A stretch of 64,000 bases of DNA. Origin: an uncultured Oscillospiraceae bacterium. GTDB taxonomy: Bacteria; Bacillota; Clostridia; Oscillospirales; Ruminococcaceae. A program made the position numbers and the translations under genes. Every line of letters begins with the position of its first letter. Within the stretch, counting starts at the first letter, position 1. Positions 1 through 8,471 of this stretch are shown here, one piece after another. The notes beneath the pieces were generated by a model. It saw nothing but the letters and a program-made list of their open reading frames with translations. It did no database searches and was not told where the DNA came from. The stretch spans positions 25,451 to 89,450 of the forward strand of contig CATJLA010000087.1 in the NCBI GenBank assembly GCA_949741215.1, given 5' to 3'.

Positions 1-406
1 CATCCGCTACAATCCGGCTTACCACTTCACCGGTCTGGCGCTGGTCCAAATAGCTTAAGGGCAGGATGGTCAGCTTGCTGAAGGCCTTATCCCGGATATC
101 CCGCACCACGTGATAGGCAATATGATTGTTGCAGCGGTTCATCAGCCATTGAAACACAGAGGTAAGCAGTACCGCCAAAGCAATTATCTGCATTACCCGC
201 AGGATGCCGGTAAAATCCACCTGACCAGGGCCAATAATACAGTCTACCGCCTGGCCGATAAGAATAGGCACATACAAGGTAAGCCCCACAGTAATAGCGG
301 CAAACAATATCGTTGCCAGTACCGTCAGCCAATAGGGCTTAATATAGCGCAGGATGTTTTTGATAACCGCCCCCTGGGGCGTGTTGGTTTGCTTTTTATT
401 TCCCAT
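1..406 (-). CDS. ABC exporter subunit, N-terminal part only
   Basis: The first 135 codons of an ABC-type exporter; the rest lies beyond the window edge. The start is the ATG at 406, preceded by an AAAGGAG site about 10 bases upstream. The visible part is the start of a type I exporter membrane domain: a basic cytoplasmic N-terminus, a first helix around residues 25-47, a second around 70-90, then the cytoplasmic loop with the family-typical QTGEVVSRI stretch near residue 124. It lies 56 bases downstream of the exporter gene at 463-2184 on the same strand, so the two very probably encode the halves of one heterodimeric transporter. Substrate cannot be inferred. Confidence 0.88.
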   Translation of the reverse strand, partial: MGNKKQTNTPQGAVIKNILRYIKPYWLTVLATILFAAITVGLTLYVPILIGQAVDCIIGPGQVDFTGILRVMQIIALAVLLTSVFQWLMNRCNNHIAYHVVRDIRDKAFSKLTILPLSYLDQRQTGEVVSRIVAD

Positions 407-462
407 GCAAAACAGCTCCTTTCTCCCCGGACAAAAGCACAGCTTTCGGTTCGGGGGTTTTT

Positions 463-2184
463 CTATTTTGTCAGCTGGGATTTACAAATTTCCTGATAAA
501 CCGGGCAGCTTTCCAGCAGCTGCTCGTGGGTGCCAAGGCCGGCAAGAACTCCGTCATCCAGCACTAAAATCTGGCCGGCATGGCGGATGGAGGATGCCCG
601 CTGAGAAACGATAAACACGGTGGTTTCCCCCTCAATTTCCCGCAGGGCCTGGCGTAAAGCGGCGTCGGTAGCGTAATCCAGGGCGGAGCTGCTGTCATCC
701 AAAATTAAAATCTCCGGTCTTCTTACCAGCGCCCGGGCAATGGTAAGCCGCTGCCGCTGGCCGCCGGAAAGGTTGCGCCCACCCTGCTGGATTACCGTAT
801 CCAGCCCCTCGGGCCTGCTGTTGATAAAATCCATGGCCTGGGCCCGGCGCAGCGCCTCCAGCAGCTCCGGCTCAGTGGCAGACTCATTGCCCCACAGCAG
901 GTTTTCCCGCACGGTGCCTTGGAACAGCACCGCCTTTTGGGGTACTACGCCAACCTTTGTTCGCAGCTCGTCTAAAGAATACTCCCGCACGTCAATGCCG
1001 TCCACCAAAACGCGGCCTGCGCGGACGTCATAAAACCGGGGAATTAGGTTGACAAGGGAGCTTTTGCCTGAGCCGGTACCGCCAATAATGCCCACAGTTT
1101 CCCCCCGGCTTACCCGAAAGGTGATGCCGGAAAGGGAATCCGCCTGGGTTCCCCGGTAAGCGAAAAAAACGTCCTCAAAAGCCACAATCTCCCGGGGCAG
1201 CTGTTCCGGCTGGGGGGCGGCATTTTCAGGGGACGTAAGTGTAGATTTGGTGTCAAACACTGCCTGCACTCTCCTTCCACATGCCAAAGCTTTGGTAACC
1301 GATACAATCAGGTTGGCAAGCTTAATCAGCTCTACCAGAATCTGGGACATATAGTTTACCAGGGCCACAACAGCTCCCTGGGTTAAAGCGCCGTTATAGG
1401 TTTCCCATCCGCCGGACCAAAGAATCCATAAAATGGCGGCGTTTACCAGCAGGTAGGTAATCGGGTTCAGCAGGGCTGAAATTTTGCCTACAAACAGCTG
1501 GGTATGCGTAAGCTCCCGGTTGGCGGCAAAAAAGGTTTCCTTTTCCCGCTCCTCCTTATGAAAGGCCCGTACTACCCGCACGCCTGTCAGGTTTTCCCGG
1601 GTTACTTTGGTTACATGATCCAGCTGGGACTGGGCCTTTTGATACAGGGGAATAGTAAGCTTCATAATACCAAACACCACCAAAGAAAGCAGCGGAATCG
1701 CCACAACAAAGGCCAGCGCCGCTTGGGGGCTGATGGTAAAAGCCATGATCATCGCTCCGGCTACAATAAAGGGGGAGCGCAGAAACAGCCGCAGCACCAG
1801 GTTTACGCCAGACTGAATCTGGTTGACATCGCTGGTCATGCGGGTAATCAGGGTGGAGGCCCCAAGGGTATCCTGCTCACTGTAGGAGAGGGATTGGATA
1901 TGGCGGAACAAATCACGCCGCAGAGCCGCCGAAAAGCCTACCGCTGCTTTGGCCGCAAAGTATTGGGCTGTAATGGAGCACACCAGTCCAATAACGCCCA
2001 GCAGTACCAGAATGCCGCCCATCCACCAGATATAGCCCGTATCTCCGCCGGCTATGCCGATGTCGATCATTTTTGCCATCACTAAGGGGACAAACAGCTC
2101 AAAGGATGCCTCCAGCAGCTTGAACAGCGGCCCCAGCACACTTTCCTTTTTATAGTTGTTCAGGTATTTCAGCAAGCCTTTCAA
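463..2184 (-). CDS. ABC exporter, fused membrane and ATPase domains (degenerate-site subunit)
   Basis: A 573-aa half-transporter: six-helix membrane domain (about residues 15-310) followed by an ATPase domain. Walker A GGTGSGKS is at 368-375, signature LSGGQ at 472-476 and Walker B ILILD at 492-496. The residue after Walker B is Asp497 where a catalytic Glu is usual, the hallmark of the non-canonical subunit in heterodimeric exporters such as BmrC/BmrD or TM287/288. The start is a TTG at 2184 with GGAGGG 8 bases upstream; no better in-frame ATG fits the membrane domain. The partner begins 56 bases downstream (1-406). Multidrug or peptide export are both possible. Confidence 0.93.
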   Translation of the reverse strand: MKGLLKYLNNYKKESVLGPLFKLLEASFELFVPLVMAKMIDIGIAGGDTGYIWWMGGILVLLGVIGLVCSITAQYFAAKAAVGFSAALRRDLFRHIQSLSYSEQDTLGASTLITRMTSDVNQIQSGVNLVLRLFLRSPFIVAGAMIMAFTISPQAALAFVVAIPLLSLVVFGIMKLTIPLYQKAQSQLDHVTKVTRENLTGVRVVRAFHKEEREKETFFAANRELTHTQLFVGKISALLNPITYLLVNAAILWILWSGGWETYNGALTQGAVVALVNYMSQILVELIKLANLIVSVTKALACGRRVQAVFDTKSTLTSPENAAPQPEQLPREIVAFEDVFFAYRGTQADSLSGITFRVSRGETVGIIGGTGSGKSSLVNLIPRFYDVRAGRVLVDGIDVREYSLDELRTKVGVVPQKAVLFQGTVRENLLWGNESATEPELLEALRRAQAMDFINSRPEGLDTVIQQGGRNLSGGQRQRLTIARALVRRPEILILDDSSSALDYATDAALRQALREIEGETTVFIVSQRASSIRHAGQILVLDDGVLAGLGTHEQLLESCPVYQEICKSQLTK

Positions 2185-2245
2185 ATGGCATTCCCTCCGT
2201 TTTTGGATTTTTGGGGATAAAAGGATAAAGGCACGCAGAGTGCTA

Positions 2246-2957
2246 TCAGTTTTTCATAAAAACCCTTATAACAAGGGCAAGCGCAAAGGTCACATATGTT
2301 AAACCGGATAAAATAGGTTTATTCAAATCAGGCGACAGATAAATACCTTTTTCATACAGAAACTTATCTAAGCGCAATACAATTAAATGAACATACTCTT
2401 GCTTTGTAGGAAATAACCCTTGTATATGACTTGACAATGCTGTTATTGCCTTTGGATTTTTATCCAGCCATAACTTGGAAACCTTCTCCAAATCCGACAG
2501 TTTTACATACAATAAATGATTGTTGTTGCTTTCACCTTCGACCTCAAACGGTTTGGCGAGTCGCCAGCCCCGTTTATTTGTAGGTAAAGATTCAATTCCC
2601 CGATAAGTAACCCCGGAATTCGCTAATTCTGTCACATTAAAATAAATAACATTCCCCTTGCTGATCGTGTAAACAGGAGTGTTATCATAGATACTCTCAT
2701 AATAAGAAATGGATATCGGTAATGTTATTTGATTGGTATAATTGGATCCAAGCGGCGCTGAAGCAGTTGGAAATATTTTTGAAATTTCACTAAAATCAAT
2801 ATCGTCATTGATGATTGCCTGTTCATAAGGGTAGGCGTCCGCCCTTGTTTTAAAAGAACTTTTTAACGTTATATTACTATATATTCGATATTACCGAGGA
2901 GACACCGATAAACAGCACTATGAGCAAAATAATCGTCAATTTGTGGATTTTCTTCAT
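2246..2957 (-). pseudogene. Frameshifted secreted or membrane protein of unknown family
   Basis: Two overlapping reading frames together make one protein of about 236 aa. The first begins at the ATG at 2957 behind a good AAAGGAG site and encodes a classic signal or anchor (MKKIHKLTIILLIVLFIG), then meets TAG at 2879-2877 inside an ATATATAG run. The second frame is open from 2890 to the stop at 2246 with no good start of its own. The span is 712 nt, one more than a multiple of three, so removing one base near 2879 joins the frames. The rest is polar with a C-terminal hydrophobic segment (last about 20 residues). I do not recognise the family. Either a real one-base insertion or a sequence error. 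The codons are more AT-rich than those of the neighbours. Confidence 0.7.
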
Positions 2958-3060
2958 GCGCTGCTCCTTTCATTCGTTTTTGGCAAAAATCCCTGACATT
3001 CTTTGCCACCGGTGTGCTTTCGCTTTAGCTTAGCTTTTTACGCAAGAATATACTGCCATA

Positions 3061-3537
3061 CTAATTCTCATTGTGCTGGCACTGGTCCACCGCAATCACA
3101 AGGGCCGAAAAAAAGGGCGCGTTGGAGGGATCATACACCAGCATTTCGTAACAGTCGCCCCAGGTCATCCACTCCTTGCGGATGACCCCCAGCTCCCGGC
3201 CTTCCCGGCTGATAGAATAATTGTGGTCCCAAAAGTCCCCGTTGATCTCAAAATCGCCGTAGTTGCTGGTAATCGTGAGCCGGGGGCTGAACAGAGAAAA
3301 CTCCTTTTTTACCTGGGCGCAAAGCCTGTCGCCCCGATAAATACTGTATTGAGGCAGAAAAGAAAGCACCTTGCCGGCAATAAAGAACAGCTCCTCGCCA
3401 TGGATATCGTACAAATGGATTTTTGCCCCAATGGAAAGCCATTCCCCCTGCACTCTAAAAATCTCCTGCTGGGTGTCGTCATAAATGGAGTAACTGTCCC
3501 CAATGGAAAAGACCTTTTGCTGAATATAAAGCTTCAT
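3061..3537 (-). CDS. LURP-one-related (YxjI-like) protein
   Basis: A 158-aa protein beginning at ATG 3537 behind AAGGGGGAA. The repeated short beta strands (KVFSIGDSYSIYDD, IFRVQGEWLSIG, a later ITSNYGDFEINGDFWDHNY) match the layout of the LURP-one-related/YxjI family, which adopts a tubby-like 12-stranded barrel around one helix. No catalytic residues are known for this family; membrane-lipid association has been proposed for tubby-like folds. There is no signal peptide, so it is probably cytoplasmic. It lies downstream of the alpha/beta hydrolase gene on the same strand, separated by a strong hairpin (3576-3616), so co-transcription is uncertain. Confidence 0.75.
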   Translation of the reverse strand: MKLYIQQKVFSIGDSYSIYDDTQQEIFRVQGEWLSIGAKIHLYDIHGEELFFIAGKVLSFLPQYSIYRGDRLCAQVKKEFSLFSPRLTITSNYGDFEINGDFWDHNYSISREGRELGVIRKEWMTWGDCYEMLVYDPSNAPFFSALVIAVDQCQHNEN

Positions 3538-3575
3538 TGTGTGCTTCCCCCTTTGTTATCAGGCTACAGGGCGCA

Positions 3576-3616
3576 GCTTCGTCCCCGAAAAAGCCGTTCT
3601 TCTCCGGGGACGAAGC
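3576..3616. repeat. Hairpin with GGGGACGAAGC arms
   Basis: A perfect 12-bp inverted repeat (GCTTCGTCCCCG at 3576-3587, its complement at 3605-3616) around a 17-nt loop, just after the stop of the hydrolase gene (3648). No T-run follows on the minus strand, so it is a weak terminator or an mRNA 3'-end stabiliser. The arm contains the GGACG core seen in other hairpins of this window. Confidence 0.7.
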
Positions 3617-3647
3617 GCATGGCCGTGTTTTCAGGGCTTATGCAGGC

Positions 3648-5054
3648 TTAGTTGTGAAAGGCGATGCTTTCCACAATAGCGTTGAAGATAGGCTCACCCG
3701 CGCCGTCAAAGTCGGTATGGAGGGAATAGTCCATCTCCAGAACCATGTCGCCGTTTTTCACAAACAGAATAGAAGAATCAAAGGTATTGCCGGACTCAGT
3801 GGTGTCAATGCCGGTACAAATCCAGGCAGGCTTGCCGTCTACAGTGGTTTCGCTGGCGGTATAGCCAATCTGCTCCATTACGGCAATCAAATCCTCAACA
3901 GTCATACCGTCTCCAAGCTCCACCTCCGGGTACAGATGAGCGTACAGAACCGACATATCCCAGGGGTTGTCATCGTCATAACGGGAATAAAAGCCGAGAT
4001 CCACGCTGGTTTCGTCCTGGGTGGAATCCTGCTCGTCCCAAAGGTAGGGGAGCTTAAAGCTTACACTATTGTCGCCCTCTATAGTATATGGCACCATAAC
4101 AGGCAGGGGTGTTTCCGGCGCCATAGCCATAGCGGTATCAATTTCCGCTTGGGTCAAGGTGATGTTGCACTCTGCACCGGTATCCGCCAGTACCTTTTGG
4201 GCAAGCAGACGGGTTACAGGAGCCAGTACCGAGAAGTGGTCTGCCCCTTCGGCCACAAAAAAGCTGAGATTTTCATTTTTGGTGGCTTTCTCCATATTCA
4301 GCAGGTTGGCGGAGTTGCCCTCGCTGCCTTCAATCAGGAAGGTGGGCTTTTTTACGTCCTCCAGCCAGTGGATGGGGGAACGCATTTTGAACTCCTCATC
4401 GCTGGAGGTATCAAAGGTGAACTGGCTGTTGTTGTGGTACTTTACCTCGTCCACTGCCCCAAAGCAGAATACGGCGCGGAAGACGTCGGTATATTCCGAG
4501 GCAAGCAGCGCCCGGGTGCCGCCAGTGCTGTGGCCGCCCAGATAGATGCGGTCCGGATCCACATAAGGGAGGGAGGCGGCGTACTGATAGGCGGAAACGA
4601 TGTCGTCCACCTCACCAAACAGGGCCTCGTAATGGCCGGGGTTGCCGCTGCCGCCCCGGAAGGAGGGGTACATGGTAAGCACGCCGGCCTGCCAAAAGGC
4701 GGAGCCGGTTTGGTCGTTATCCCATTCCGGGTAGCACCAGGGGAAGTCGTCAATGCCGTTGCCCCAGCCGCCAACAACCCAGATGATCATGGGATGCTTC
4801 TGGCCGTCCCCAGGGTCGCTGGAAACATAGGCGGAAAGGTCTCCTACCTTAGAGGAGTATTTTACCAGGTCAAACACACCCTCCGGCGGCTCGGGGATCG
4901 GGTCGGTATCGTTTTCCTGCCGGGCCAGGGTGGTTTCAAAAGCGTCATGAGCCTCAGCAAAGCTTTGCTTCTGGCCGCCGGAGCAAGCGGTGGCAAACAG
5001 CAGCACCACTGCCAGCAGCAGCGCAGAAACTGCGCGGATTTTCCTCAAATTCAT
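3648..5054 (-). CDS. Secreted lipoprotein with alpha/beta-hydrolase (prolyl-oligopeptidase-like) domain
   Basis: A 468-aa protein with a lipoprotein-type signal (hydrophobic residues 8-20, Cys24 in FATAC) followed by a Glu/Asp-rich linker. Residues about 60-290 form an alpha/beta hydrolase: an oxyanion-loop-like VVGGWGNG near 93, the nucleophile elbow GGHSTGG with Ser176, and a candidate His in EGADHFS near 253. This resembles the S9 prolyl-oligopeptidase and dienelactone-hydrolase groups. The C-terminal 170 residues form a second, unrecognised domain. Likely anchored outside the membrane; substrate unknown (ester, acyl or peptide). It is transcribed from a promoter (5131-5158) nearly identical to that of the next gene upstream. 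Confidence 0.85.
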   Translation of the reverse strand: MNLRKIRAVSALLLAVVLLFATACSGGQKQSFAEAHDAFETTLARQENDTDPIPEPPEGVFDLVKYSSKVGDLSAYVSSDPGDGQKHPMIIWVVGGWGNGIDDFPWCYPEWDNDQTGSAFWQAGVLTMYPSFRGGSGNPGHYEALFGEVDDIVSAYQYAASLPYVDPDRIYLGGHSTGGTRALLASEYTDVFRAVFCFGAVDEVKYHNNSQFTFDTSSDEEFKMRSPIHWLEDVKKPTFLIEGSEGNSANLLNMEKATKNENLSFFVAEGADHFSVLAPVTRLLAQKVLADTGAECNITLTQAEIDTAMAMAPETPLPVMVPYTIEGDNSVSFKLPYLWDEQDSTQDETSVDLGFYSRYDDDNPWDMSVLYAHLYPEVELGDGMTVEDLIAVMEQIGYTASETTVDGKPAWICTGIDTTESGNTFDSSILFVKNGDMVLEMDYSLHTDFDGAGEPIFNAIVESIAFHN

Positions 5055-5130
5055 TTCATTCCAAACTCCTTTTACAAAATTTTAGCCGTCATCAAAGCAA
5101 AATACCCTAACAACGGCTGTTCTATTCTAT

Positions 5131-5158
5131 ATTATAATCATTTTTCGGTTTTCTTCAA
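5131..5158 (-). promoter_or_regulatory. Sigma-A promoter of the lipoprotein hydrolase
   Basis: On the minus strand, TTGAAG (5158-5153), a 16-bp A-rich spacer, then TATAAT (5136-5131), about 75 bases ahead of the ATG at 5054. The spacer begins AAAACCGAAAAA, almost the same as in the promoter at 6579-6606. Confidence 0.8.
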
Positions 5159-5204
5159 TCCCTTTTTGGCTATTCTTGTAGTTTATTCTCGAAGAGGCTG
5201 CCGG

Positions 5205-6533
5205 CTACCCCAGTTCCAGGACGTCGCCGCCGCTGATAGTGCAGGGCTTCCACTGGGGCAGACCCTCTCCGTTGGGGTTTCCGCTGCGGATAAAGTTTGC
5301 CCAATAGCTTACCATAGCCTCGCTTAAACGGTAGTCATGCTCCGTAAAGGGACGCCAGCACCTCTCCAGCGTGCCGAACATATACCAAAGCTCCGCGGAA
5401 TGAAAAGCTCCGGCATCGTCCCCCGGCAGCCGGCGGGTAAAAAAGTAAACATAGGCAGGGGGGAACCCGGCGGATTCCAGCTTCTGGCTCCAGGCAACAC
5501 AGCCCTGATACAGCTTGCTTTTCTGCCCGGCCGCTGTTTCCTCCGGGGATACAAAAATATCATCCAGGTTGGAGCCCAGCAGGTAGGGGATCTTTTTCAC
5601 CGTACCGTTTTCCACCTGGGCGTTATACCCCTCCGGCAGAACATAGCCGTCTACCACCGGCAGCATGGGCAGGCCGCTGTGCAGCTTGCTTATTTTTTCC
5701 ATAAAGCTGCCAAATGCCGCATACAGCTGCTCCGGTGTTTGGCTCCGCAGCTCTTTTAAGCTTGTTGCCCCGGTTTCCTCCACAAAAATTGCACCAAGCT
5801 TTTCGGCCTCCTGCAGGGAAACATCCTCGTTCATCCCGTTTTGGTAGCCGCCGCCGCTTTGCAGGATTGCTTTGCTGATCCAGTTTTCTGTCAACGGGGA
5901 GGACACCAGCGTCTGCACGCTCATAGCCCCTGCGCTTTGGCCCATAACGGTGATGTTTTCCGGGTCTCCCCCAAAGGCGCTGATATTTTCCCGAACCCAG
6001 CGCAGGGCGGCAATCTGGTCCAAAATACCGTAGTTGCCGGAAACATGGTGAGGGCTTTCCTCCGTAAGCCAGGGATGGGCAAGAAAGCCAAACAGGTTAA
6101 GCCGGTAGTTCACAGTAACCAGGATCACCTTTTTTTCGCAAAAGCGCTTGCCGTCAAACTCCTTTTCTCCTCCGCAGCCGCCCATAAACGCTCCTCCATG
6201 GATCCAGAAAACCACCGGCAGGGCCTCCTGCCCGGTTTCCGCCGGCGTCCAGATATTGAGATACAGGCTGTCTTCACTGGAGGGGAAAAGCCATCGTTCA
6301 TCATCACGGAATTCTTTATCATACAAGGCGCTGGGGCGTTTTTTCTGCATACTTTGGGCCGGGAATTTAACCGCCTGATATTCCCCCTGCCAAGGCGCAG
6401 GGGGCTGAGGGGCTTTCCAGCGCAGTTCCCCTACCGGGGGTGCGGCATAGGGGATTCCCCGGAACTCGCTGTACCCTTCTCGGGCAAGGCCGCAGATAAC
6501 GCCGTATTGTGTACGAACAGTTGACAGTGCCAT
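5205..6533 (-). CDS. Type B carboxylesterase
   Basis: A serine esterase of the carboxylesterase type B family, 442 aa from the ATG at 6533, chosen because AAGGAGG sits 8 bases upstream; the ATG at 6551 overlaps that site and has none itself. Motifs: oxyanion hole HGGAF at 112-116, EDSLYLNIW at 87-95 and nucleophile elbow GQSAG with Ser200. It is shorter than the usual 490-550 aa, mainly in the C-terminal half, so the acid and His assignments are less clear. No signal peptide, so a cytoplasmic enzyme hydrolysing esters or amides (PnbA-like). It has its own promoter at 6579-6606. Confidence 0.92.
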   Translation of the reverse strand: MALSTVRTQYGVICGLAREGYSEFRGIPYAAPPVGELRWKAPQPPAPWQGEYQAVKFPAQSMQKKRPSALYDKEFRDDERWLFPSSEDSLYLNIWTPAETGQEALPVVFWIHGGAFMGGCGGEKEFDGKRFCEKKVILVTVNYRLNLFGFLAHPWLTEESPHHVSGNYGILDQIAALRWVRENISAFGGDPENITVMGQSAGAMSVQTLVSSPLTENWISKAILQSGGGYQNGMNEDVSLQEAEKLGAIFVEETGATSLKELRSQTPEQLYAAFGSFMEKISKLHSGLPMLPVVDGYVLPEGYNAQVENGTVKKIPYLLGSNLDDIFVSPEETAAGQKSKLYQGCVAWSQKLESAGFPPAYVYFFTRRLPGDDAGAFHSAELWYMFGTLERCWRPFTEHDYRLSEAMVSYWANFIRSGNPNGEGLPQWKPCTISGGDVLELG

Positions 6534-6578
6534 CTCAAAGTCCTCCTTCATGATTTTTATTTTCCATCAATTACTTTA

Positions 6579-6606
6579 ATTATAACATTTTTTTCGTTTT
6601 CTTCAA
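6579..6606 (-). promoter_or_regulatory. Sigma-A promoter of the carboxylesterase
   Basis: TTGAAG (6606-6601), a 16-bp spacer beginning AAAACGAAAAAA, then TATAAT (6584-6579) on the minus strand. Closely similar across its length to the promoter at 5131-5158, suggesting shared control or duplication. Confidence 0.8.
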
Positions 6607-6626
6607 TCTTTTTATAATACTTGCCA

Positions 6627-6662
6627 AAAAACATGGGACGTAACCGGAGCAGTTACGTCCCA
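6627..6662 (-). terminator. Rho-independent terminator, GGGACGTAAC arms
   Basis: An 11-bp perfect stem (TGGGACGTAAC at 6634-6644, complement at 6652-6662) with a 7-nt loop. On the minus strand it is followed by TGTTTTTT. It ends the operon whose last gene stops at 6667. Confidence 0.85.
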
Positions 6663-6666
6663 AAAC

Positions 6667-7401
6667 TTATTTTACAGCCGCTGCAGCCGGAGGCAAGGCA
6701 TAACAGTAGGCCCGGCCCTCCTTACCGGTGCGCTCCAGCACCCCCCAGGAGGAGAGCATCCCCAAAGCGCTTTGGGCGGCGGTCCGGGGAATACGCAGCT
6801 CTTTTGCCAGCCAGGCGGTGGTTATTTTTTCCGGCAGGGCTTGGGGCAGAAGGGCTAAAAAATCCTGCGGAGAGGCAAAGCAGAGCTCCCCTAAACGCTC
6901 TATGGGAACTCTGTCCCACCGGTGGGAGCCACGTTTTTTATCCGGCCCCCAGCCGTTTAGCAGACGGTACTGCTCCAACTCCAGCAAAATTAACCGGAAG
7001 GAAAGCCCCGGCTGCCCCACCAGCTTCCGCAGGCCGTACAGCTCCTGAAAAAAGGCGGCGGGGCGTTCGGGCCGGGGAGACTTTTTCCGCTGGGAAAGCT
7101 CGCCGGTTTCCGGGTCCAGCCAGCGCACCCATTTTACCAGGGCTACCGGATAAACTACCTCTACCCGATAGCCTTGGGAGAGATAATACCGCAGCTTACC
7201 CTCTAACCGAAACAGCTGCCGGGTTTGGATTTCAATAATCTCCCCCTGATCCGGACGAAAAATATCAGCCACATAAGCGCCTACCGGCTGTTCCCAGCAG
7301 TTTTCATCCGGCTCCAGCCAAAGCTTCAGCTGCTGGTGCAGGGTTCTTTCCCCCAAGATGCCGATTTTCTGTTTTCCCGCCAACGCCGGATTTTGCTTCA
7401 T
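6667..7401 (-). CDS. PD-(D/E)XK-nuclease-like protein with C-terminal winged helix
   Basis: A 244-aa protein whose family name I do not know. Residues about 40-85 read like a restriction-endonuclease core: GAYVADIF (Asp), then EIIEIQT (Glu-x-Gln in place of Glu-x-Lys), followed by a helix containing LEGKLRYYL. Residues about 185-240 (TTAWLAKELRIPRTAAQSAL, then SWGVLERTGK) form a helix-turn-helix or winged-helix module. The middle has a basic patch (SQRKKSPRPERP). This suggests nucleic-acid binding and perhaps cleavage. ATG 7401 has GGGGAGG upstream. It is the last of a four-gene minus-strand run, 14 nt after the pyrophosphatase-like gene, and is followed by a terminator. Confidence 0.6.
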   Translation of the reverse strand: MKQNPALAGKQKIGILGERTLHQQLKLWLEPDENCWEQPVGAYVADIFRPDQGEIIEIQTRQLFRLEGKLRYYLSQGYRVEVVYPVALVKWVRWLDPETGELSQRKKSPRPERPAAFFQELYGLRKLVGQPGLSFRLILLELEQYRLLNGWGPDKKRGSHRWDRVPIERLGELCFASPQDFLALLPQALPEKITTAWLAKELRIPRTAAQSALGMLSSWGVLERTGKEGRAYCYALPPAAAAVK

Positions 7402-7415
7402 TAGCCTGCCTCCCC

Positions 7416-7754
7416 TTATTCAGCGGGATTTCCCATCCTGATTTCTGACCGAAAATACTGCTCCTGAAACTGAACCTGCGTCATAATTTCCTCTGTTGAA
7501 AACACAGCGTTTTCCGGCGCTACAACCCACTTTTCCTCAATATCATCGCCTCTGTGGATAATTGCAATTACCTTTCCCGTAAAATCCTTTACAGGCTTTT
7601 TCACTCCAAGGACGTATGCGTCCTGTTCTTCGCCGTCAGGCGCAAAGATGCCCTCAACAAAACCGTAGTTGATAGGATAATACAGATCCTTATGTTCCGG
7701 ATGAAAGCTGCCCATTGGCCTGTCAACCGTTACTTTTACAATCGATCCTATCAT
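7416..7754 (-). CDS. Inorganic-pyrophosphatase-like protein
   Basis: A 112-aa protein. The preferred start is the ATG at 7754, with GGAGAGGTG upstream; this gives the family-typical opening MIGSIVKVTVDRPMGS. An earlier ATG at 7802 lacks a clear site. The stretches HPEHKDLYYPINYGFVEG and PDGEEQDAYVLG correspond to the metal-binding core of family I soluble pyrophosphatases (YPxNYG, and the D-x-D-P-x-D region read here as EEQDAY). It is much shorter than the usual 165-180 aa, and the aspartate motif is altered, so activity is doubtful. It may be a compact relative with another substrate. Confidence 0.75.
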   Translation of the reverse strand: MIGSIVKVTVDRPMGSFHPEHKDLYYPINYGFVEGIFAPDGEEQDAYVLGVKKPVKDFTGKVIAIIHRGDDIEEKWVVAPENAVFSTEEIMTQVQFQEQYFRSEIRMGNPAE

Positions 7755-7817
7755 AGCGCGCACCTCTCCGTTTCCGGAATATTGATTTAGAAATCTCCTC
7801 AAACTGCCTGTTTTGGC

Positions 7818-8387
7818 TTACAGCTCCTTGCCCCAAAACACAATCCGGTGCCCGGCTTCTGCTGCTAGGGCCTTCAGCTCCTCAAATTCCCCACAAGGGC
7901 AAGGGAACAGCACGTAGCTGTCGCTGTCAATATCCACGCCGCCCACCAAATAGCCATAGGGACGCCACTTTTCCTCCAAAACAGCACACCAATCCGGAAT
8001 TTCCCCCTCTTCCGAGAACCATTCCGGCTGAACCGGCAAGCCTCTGCTTTCCGCCAGCTGTTCCATCCAGCCGATAAACTCCGAAAGCTCCTCTTTCCAG
8101 TCCAATTCGCAAAAAAGCCCGGCGTCCTCCATCCGGTTTACCAAAGTAAGCCAGCAGATTCCCCTGTTGTCCTCAGAAGAAATACTTCTTTCCTCCAGTT
8201 CTCCCCGATGCAGGGTGTAATACTCCGTGGGGTTTTCAAAGCAGGCAAAAAGCTCCTGAAGCAGCGCTTCGTCCCTGGTAAGGCGGCGGGCAAGGCGTTT
8301 GTAGGGCTCCCCGCAAAATGGCTGGGCCTCCGGCAATGGTTCCTCCAGCGGCAGCTGCTTTGCTTTTAAAAATTCCAAAAGTTTCAT
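7818..8387 (-). CDS. DUF6630-like protein
   Basis: A 189-aa acidic cytoplasmic protein starting at ATG 8387 with AAGGAG about 10 bases upstream. The combination of an N-terminal helical part containing FENPTEYYTLHRGELEERSI and a C-terminal GGVDIDSDSYVLFPC recalls the poorly characterised DUF6630 group; this is recalled, not searched. Two Cys (PCPCGEF near 165) could bind a metal. It lies between the CinA/SpoIID fusion gene and the pyrophosphatase-like gene, all minus strand; the hairpin at 8421-8467 should reduce read-through from the fusion gene. Confidence 0.5.
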   Translation of the reverse strand: MKLLEFLKAKQLPLEEPLPEAQPFCGEPYKRLARRLTRDEALLQELFACFENPTEYYTLHRGELEERSISSEDNRGICWLTLVNRMEDAGLFCELDWKEELSEFIGWMEQLAESRGLPVQPEWFSEEGEIPDWCAVLEEKWRPYGYLVGGVDIDSDSYVLFPCPCGEFEELKALAAEAGHRIVFWGKEL

Positions 8388-8413
8388 TTCAACCCCACTC
8401 CTTCTTCGTCATG

Positions 8414-8467
8414 TAAAAAGCTTTGGGGACGTGCCCGGGAATGATGCGCCCGGTTACGTCCCCCAAA
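8414..8467 (-). terminator. Terminator of the CinA/SpoIID fusion gene
   Basis: A long imperfect hairpin (CTTTGGGGACGTGCCCGGG paired with a right arm ending 8467), with the TTACGTCC word at 8454-8461. On the minus strand a CTTTTT tract follows, 5 nt after the stop at 8472. Confidence 0.78.
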
Positions 8468-8471
8468 GGCG

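Noticed and set aside
3537..5327. A 596-codon open frame on the plus strand opposite the lipoprotein hydrolase
   Set aside because: It mirrors the codon pattern of the minus-strand gene, has no domain and no ribosome site; a shadow frame.
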